From positions 90,837,681 through 90,901,680 of the forward strand of contig NC_030681.2 in assembly GCF_000004195.4 (NCBI RefSeq): a stretch of DNA of 64,000 nucleotides. The letters run 5' to 3'. Position numbers and translations under genes: made by a program. Below the pieces are notes generated by a model, which worked only from the letters and a program-made list of their open reading frames with translations, was not told where the DNA came from and did no database searches. Positions 59,419 to 64,000 of this stretch are shown piece by piece. Numbering within the stretch: the stretch's first letter is position 1; each line of letters opens with the position of its first letter. Origin of the DNA: Xenopus tropicalis (lineage: Eukaryota > Chordata > Amphibia > Anura > Pipidae).

Positions 59419-59491
59419 ATGAAAATTCGGCTGTGCTCAGCAGTGACAGCATTTTGTGCTGTGCTGCTTCTGTCTTCCATAGAGGCTGAAG
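59419..59491 (+). CDS. COL12A1: Collagen alpha-1(XII), first coding exon (signal peptide), partial gene
   Basis: Collagen XII is a secreted fibril-associated collagen built of fibronectin III and von Willebrand A domains; this exon supplies its signal peptide. The 24 codons read MKIRLCSAVTAF then CAVLLLSSIEAE: a basic start, a hydrophobic core and a cleavage region. The ending LLLSSIEAE matches the human COL12A1 signal peptide as I remember it. The exon ends in phase 1 with G before GTAACAG, so the next codon is G-N-N, fitting the Val that follows EAE in human. Strand and position downstream of COX7A2 agree with human synteny. I did not find exon 2 in the remaining 4.5 kb, so the gene continues beyond the window. 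Confidence 0.88.
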
Positions 59492-61034
59492 GTAACAGAT
59501 CCTAATTCCTCTTCAATGGGGGTTCTACAGGACTCTCAGATCTATACTAGTTTTTCTTCCCTTTTACATTTCTTCTTCTCTTTGGTTTGTCATTTCCTCG
59601 TCATCTTGTCTTGTGTTCATAACATATTTTCTCCTCAGAGGCAAGGTAAAAAGTCCGATTTTTGTTCTCAGAGAGCCACTTGGCCTGTGTCCTCTCCAGT
59701 CTTCATCAAGTTAATGTTCTGCAGCAAAAATGCCTGTGTAAGCATGAAGTTTTCAAAAGATTGAAAAGCACAAGAGCCTACAGCACTGCCACTCCCATCT
59801 TAATTGGCACTTGTGCTTTGGGAAATGCGAAACATCCATCATTTAATAAAGTATTTTTCAAGTGTGTGTACAAGTTGTGCATATTTCTTTTTTTAATCAC
59901 AAAACTTGATCTTGCCAATCGTTAAGTTCTGTTAAATTACTCACTGCTGCGCGTTACACACTTTTCCGACACACTGAGAACAGTTTGCAAGTTACATGTG
60001 TTTATTATATGAGTGTGACTCCAGGAATTCTGGTACTATGGATAACCTACATGTATTTCTTGTATAAACTTCCAATGTGAATCACAAATATATGTAGGAT
60101 TGGGAACTGCTGCATATGAAATGTAAGTTGATTAGAAAAATAATATATGTATTATGAAACTAGAAATTTTGATGGGTCTACTTTACTGTATCATCTCAGT
60201 GTGAATCTCTGGCCTATTTCAAATGAGGACTTATTTTCATTGATTTACCTTTGCACAGGCACCGATGTGTGAGGGAACAACTCACACATGGGCTAGCTTG
60301 TCTGCCTATCAATGGTATCCACCATCTTACTTTACCTGAGACATTCTGCATATACATGAGCAGAACAGTAGCTTTTCATTGATATACGTAGATGGTAATT
60401 GTTGTTTTTTAGGGGGGATGCAAAAGTGTATAATGTATACATACAGTTCACCTTCCATTTATTTTACCTTAAATATAGTAAAAACTATGATGAAGTTACA
60501 ATGGTCAATGGCTTTTCCAATGCTTTGGCATTATCTATATAGCTATTATTATCTATATAACTCAAGTATCACCATGGCCCTTTTCTGTAGTTGTCTGGGG
60601 TGAATACTTAAGTAATATGGCAGTTACCATACAAATGAGTGGCATATATACAAAATGCCATGTTGCTAACGTTACTTACAGCATTCTGTGTGTAAATATG
60701 TTAAGTTCAAAAAGAAAGTTTTTTTGTATGCAATAAGCTTTGGCATCATATGTTTCTATTTCTTTAAGGCAAAATAACAGCAAAATAATATATGCTTATT
60801 ATAATAACCCATGTCCTTATTAAATAGCTGCTAAAACCCATAGTGATATGTGTTATAGAACTCCTGTTGCATAGAGCTGTTCTACAATGCTGTATATACA
60901 GCATATGTTTAATAATGATCCTCTGTACCTTACCCCTATAACCTTCTGTTGGCCCTTACCCTTAACTAGTTTTTGCAGGCTAATGGAATATTGTATTTGT
61001 ACTATACATCAATATGATATCTTGAATTTTTTTT

Positions 61035-61192
61035 AATGCTAATGTCCCAAGGAACTCGAAGCAATGTGTTGGCCTTTCCACCGGCGACTCCTATTGTTGC
61101 CAGTGGAAAGGCATTTTAAAGCGATTACTTACCCACGGTAGCAGAGATCTATAGTGGGCGACTAACTCTCTCTGTGGGACATTAGCCTAAAA
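61035..61192. mobile_element. MITE, GCTAATGTCCCA / GGGACATTAGC termini
   Basis: TAATGCTAATGTCCCAAGGA at the left is mirrored by TGTGGGACATTAGCCTAA at the right. GGCCTTTCCACCGGCGACTC and GCCAGTGGAAAGGC form an inner hairpin. Related to the remnant near 28840-28960. Confidence 0.75.
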
Positions 61193-62578
61193 AGAGTTTG
61201 AAGTTTGCTATAAGGGATTTATTGTTAGATAGCCTATCACATATTTCCCGTCTTAATTAGATTTTGAATGTACTCTAAACATCAGATTAAGTGAGGTTAA
61301 ATTACAGGATGTGTCATGCTAATGTTCTGAAAGGTGGGTAATGTATTCCCTGACAAGTGCTTAAAGGAGACTTTAACAAGAGTCTACTGGTTATGTCTTT
61401 CAGTTAGGAAGGCGTTCCTAGCCATAAGGTATGATTAAAAGTCTTTGGGTTTTCTGAAAACTGTCATTCCAGAGTGCATTAAGAATATTTACAGCAATAA
61501 TTAAATCCTTAAGGGAACTGTATCTTTAGGTATTTTAGGTATCTGTTGCTTTGTTTAAATAAGGTTCCTTATTAAGAATTCATATTTATAGCATTTCAGT
61601 ATGTAAGGTGATATTTTGTTCTATTTGGAACTTTAACTGTACCTCTTAATTTTTGGTACATCATGTACTGATAAACAGAGAAATGTGAATTTTGACCACG
61701 GTGGGTACCTTGACAGTTGAGGTGGAGTGGTGGGGAGGCCTTAACTGAATGCACATTGAAGGAAGGAGATATTCAACTGAATATGAATCTGCAGACAATT
61801 GAACATAAATATAAATGGTCTCAGTACTCATGAGATATTATACAATGCAATTGTTCAAATGTTCTTGCTTATATCTTTTATGGGTATTGTGTGTGTGTGT
61901 TTATTTAGTGAAATTAGTGATACAATTTGTGTCCATTTTTGCACCATGCTAGGTGCCATAAGCTACATTTTCTTGTGTTTATCGTAATTATTTATTTTTC
62001 CTTTTTTATTTACTAATTTTGGTAAAAAAAATCATATCATACCTACATTAATTTTCTTTCTCACTGAATAGTATTATTCTCTTACTTGGGAACTGTCACT
62101 ATTATAAAAATTCACTAAATGGTCGTGGATGAAATAGATCTGTTTTACAGATTTGGTTTCTCCTTACAGTTCATATTATTAACATTTCATTTGTGTTTCT
62201 AACCTGACTGCAGCCAACACACTCTTGCTGTGAGTCAATGACAGCTTTTACCCTCTCTAACTGACTGATTCCAGCATGAGATAGCATTGCCATTGACCAC
62301 TACAAACAGCCTGGGTTAATAGTTTGTAGTAGAAGATAATATTAGATTGAAGAAGCACACTTATAAATCATTTTTATCTAAAACAAATATAAAAAAAAAA
62401 TTAAATCTATTTGTCAAAAAGAATAATTTACATCCATTACAGTTGGATGCACATATATATCAATGTTAGCTCCACATTAAAAATATGTTCTAATAACTAA
62501 TAATGAAATGTAATAAGTTGGAATACAATGTATATGAATAAGAACAAAAATTACAATTTTTATTGTACATAGCATGTT

Positions 62579-62725
62579 TAGGGAGAAGACACACGCAGAG
62601 ATTTGTAGCCGCAACTTTTTAAAAAGTCGGAGTGACTAATCTGTGCAGCGAAAACCACAGGCGATTAGTCACAGTAAATTATACAGTAGCCTATGGCCGA
62701 CTAATCACCCCATGTGTCTTCTCTG
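62579..62725. mobile_element. MITE, GAGAAGACACACG / GTGTCTTCTC termini
   Basis: GGGAGAAGACACACGCAGAG and CATGTGTCTTCTCTGT are inverted repeats; CGGAGTGACTAATC and GATTAGTCACAG are mirrored inside. ~147 bp. Confidence 0.75.
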
Positions 62726-63568
62726 TTAAGAAACCTGCTTAAATGTGTTGTGTTTTGCCACAAAATCAAAGTTTGCAGTGAGGGGTTTTCTGACATACAC
62801 TGCACAATGGTGCAAACTAAAAACGTCCAGTCTTTTTGTCACAGAACAACATTGCACATTTTATTGTCTTTCATTACATTTCTCATTAGATTAAATTCCT
62901 TTGCATGCTATAACAAGACCAATCTATTAATATTACTTATTTATTTATTTTCATAAACTAGCTGCTACCCCATATTGATATTTCTAAATGATTAAAAGGC
63001 AAATGCACACCTATATTCAGCATTATCAAAGTTTTTCTGACTATTATTGAAAATATATAGTTTATTTAAAGAAGAAAAACATAGTACGGAACCATTTTTT
63101 GCAGAGTTCCACCCTATACATATTCCTTAGGTCACTTAGGTCAGTGTAGACTTCATAATGCCTGTGAGCAAAGTCAGCACAGATACAGATTAATGAATGT
63201 ATTACAATTGTGTTGAATATAGGTGTATATTTCATCCTTAAATACAAAAACTATAAGTTCTTGTTGTACTTTTGTAACTTTTGCAGACAGACATATAACC
63301 ATATGTGATACCGAATGGTACTATTCCACTGTTTGAACAGTCTAACCTGTGAGTGCATTGCTACAAAAAATGCATTGCTGCATTCAGTTTGACCTAACTG
63401 ACTGAATGGAGTTGTTTATCCATTTACAAATAAAAAGTATTTCCATTTCATATTAGAAAAGAAGAGTTGCATGTCATTTTTATTCCAACAGTTGCAAAAG
63501 AGAAAGGCCAATGTGCATGTGCGTTTACCCATTAATGTGTACTAAACTATTATATATGTTGTATGTCG

Positions 63569-63898
63569 TACAGATATGGGATCCCTTATTCAGAAACTTA
63601 TTATGCAAAAAAATAATGAAAGGTCATCTCCCTTAGCGTCCATAAGCAAATAGTTCTAATTTTAAAAAATTATTTCCTTTTTCTCTGTAATAATAAAACA
63701 GTACCTTATCCTTCATTATAACTAAGCTACATGAATTATTTGGTGGGCAAATAACTCTATTGGGTTTATTTAACATTTAAATAAGTTTACCAGACTTATG
63801 GTATTGTGATTCAAATTAATTTGAAAGACCCCTTATACGAAAAACCCCAGGTCCCATGCATTCTGCATTATAGATCCCATACCAGTACTTTTCTCTCA
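63569..63898. mobile_element. MITE family V, copy near the right edge
   Basis: TACAGATATGGGATCCCTTA at the left and ATAGATCCCATACCAGTAC at the right; inside, AAAGACCCCTTATACGAAAA and CCCAGGTCCCATGCATTCTG show it lies in the opposite orientation to 6430-6724. Within the COL12A1 intron. Confidence 0.85.
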
Positions 63899-64000
63899 TC
63901 TGTCTCATATAGAACTATTGCCTGGTTTGATTCCTCCCCCCCCTTTTACTTAGCTCAGTATGCCAGATTGAATAAGTGAGCTTTCAATGTCCTGTGTATT

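Larger units (their letters stand above)
59492..64000 (+). other. COL12A1: COL12A1 intron (runs off the right edge)
   Basis: Begins GTAACAG. No exon encoding the first fibronectin III domain was recognised up to 64000. Contains at least three MITEs (listed separately) and otherwise AT-rich sequence. The 82- and 87-aa frames at 59516-59925 have no domain and do not continue the collagen XII protein. Confidence 0.7.

Noticed and set aside
59516..59925. 82- and 87-aa frames just after the COL12A1 exon, considered as its second exon
   Set aside because: They do not encode fibronectin III sequence, and no phase-1 acceptor followed by a G-starting Val codon with the expected continuation was found.

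Overview
This is a vertebrate nuclear genomic window, almost certainly from a clawed frog (Xenopus; X. tropicalis is my guess, X. laevis is not excluded). Three things point there: two recognisable vertebrate genes with proper GT-AG exons, a very high density of short inverted-repeat DNA transposons of kinds I associate with Xenopus, and fragments of L2- and CR1-type LINEs. Most long open reading frames here are accidental or belong to transposons; the host genes are made of small exons.

Host genes. COX7A2 (cytochrome c oxidase subunit 7A2, 83 aa, plus strand) is complete in four coding exons at 5640-5657, 7519-7608, 7726-7810 and 11290-11348. An ETS-rich promoter precedes it and an AATAAA signal lies at 11490-11495. 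Far downstream, on the same strand, the signal-peptide exon of COL12A1 (collagen XII alpha-1) lies at 59419-59491; its intron runs off the right edge. In human the same-direction order is TMEM30A - COX7A2 - COL12A1. The AATAAA-bearing, gene-like 3' end near 1.8 kb may therefore be the TMEM30A 3' UTR, but no coding sequence proves this.

Layout. 1-2.1 kb: possible 3' UTR with two small inverted-repeat elements. 2.1-3.96 kb: a Tc1/mariner element with a nearly full transposase, nested in another repeat. 5.2-11.5 kb: COX7A2, with at least five MITEs in its introns. 12-20 kb: MITE field, including a SPIN-like hAT remnant with an 8-bp target duplication, a hAT element inserted into its own relative, and a palindrome with a 17-bp duplication. 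20.3-22.4 kb: CR1-type LINE fragment (minus strand) split by a 1.2-kb nonautonomous element. 22.4-32 kb: mostly unrecognised sequence with two LTR-like blocks and a short tandem repeat. 32.4-33.4 kb: L2 LINE fragment. 33.4-39.4 kb: the least repetitive part. 40.4-48.3 kb: a complex of long inverted and direct duplications around a multi-hairpin MITE. 49-54.2 kb: hAT-type and minisatellite-bearing elements. 54.6-57.6 kb: an L2-clade LINE (minus strand) with endonuclease and reverse-transcriptase segments but the catalytic palm deleted. 59.4-64 kb: COL12A1 first coding exon and intron.

The two host genes are not functionally linked: one encodes a respiratory-chain subunit, the other a fibril-associated collagen. 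Most other recognisable content is mobile DNA, largely dead, whose nested insertions give a relative chronology. All coordinates were read by eye and repeat edges are approximate unless a target duplication is stated.
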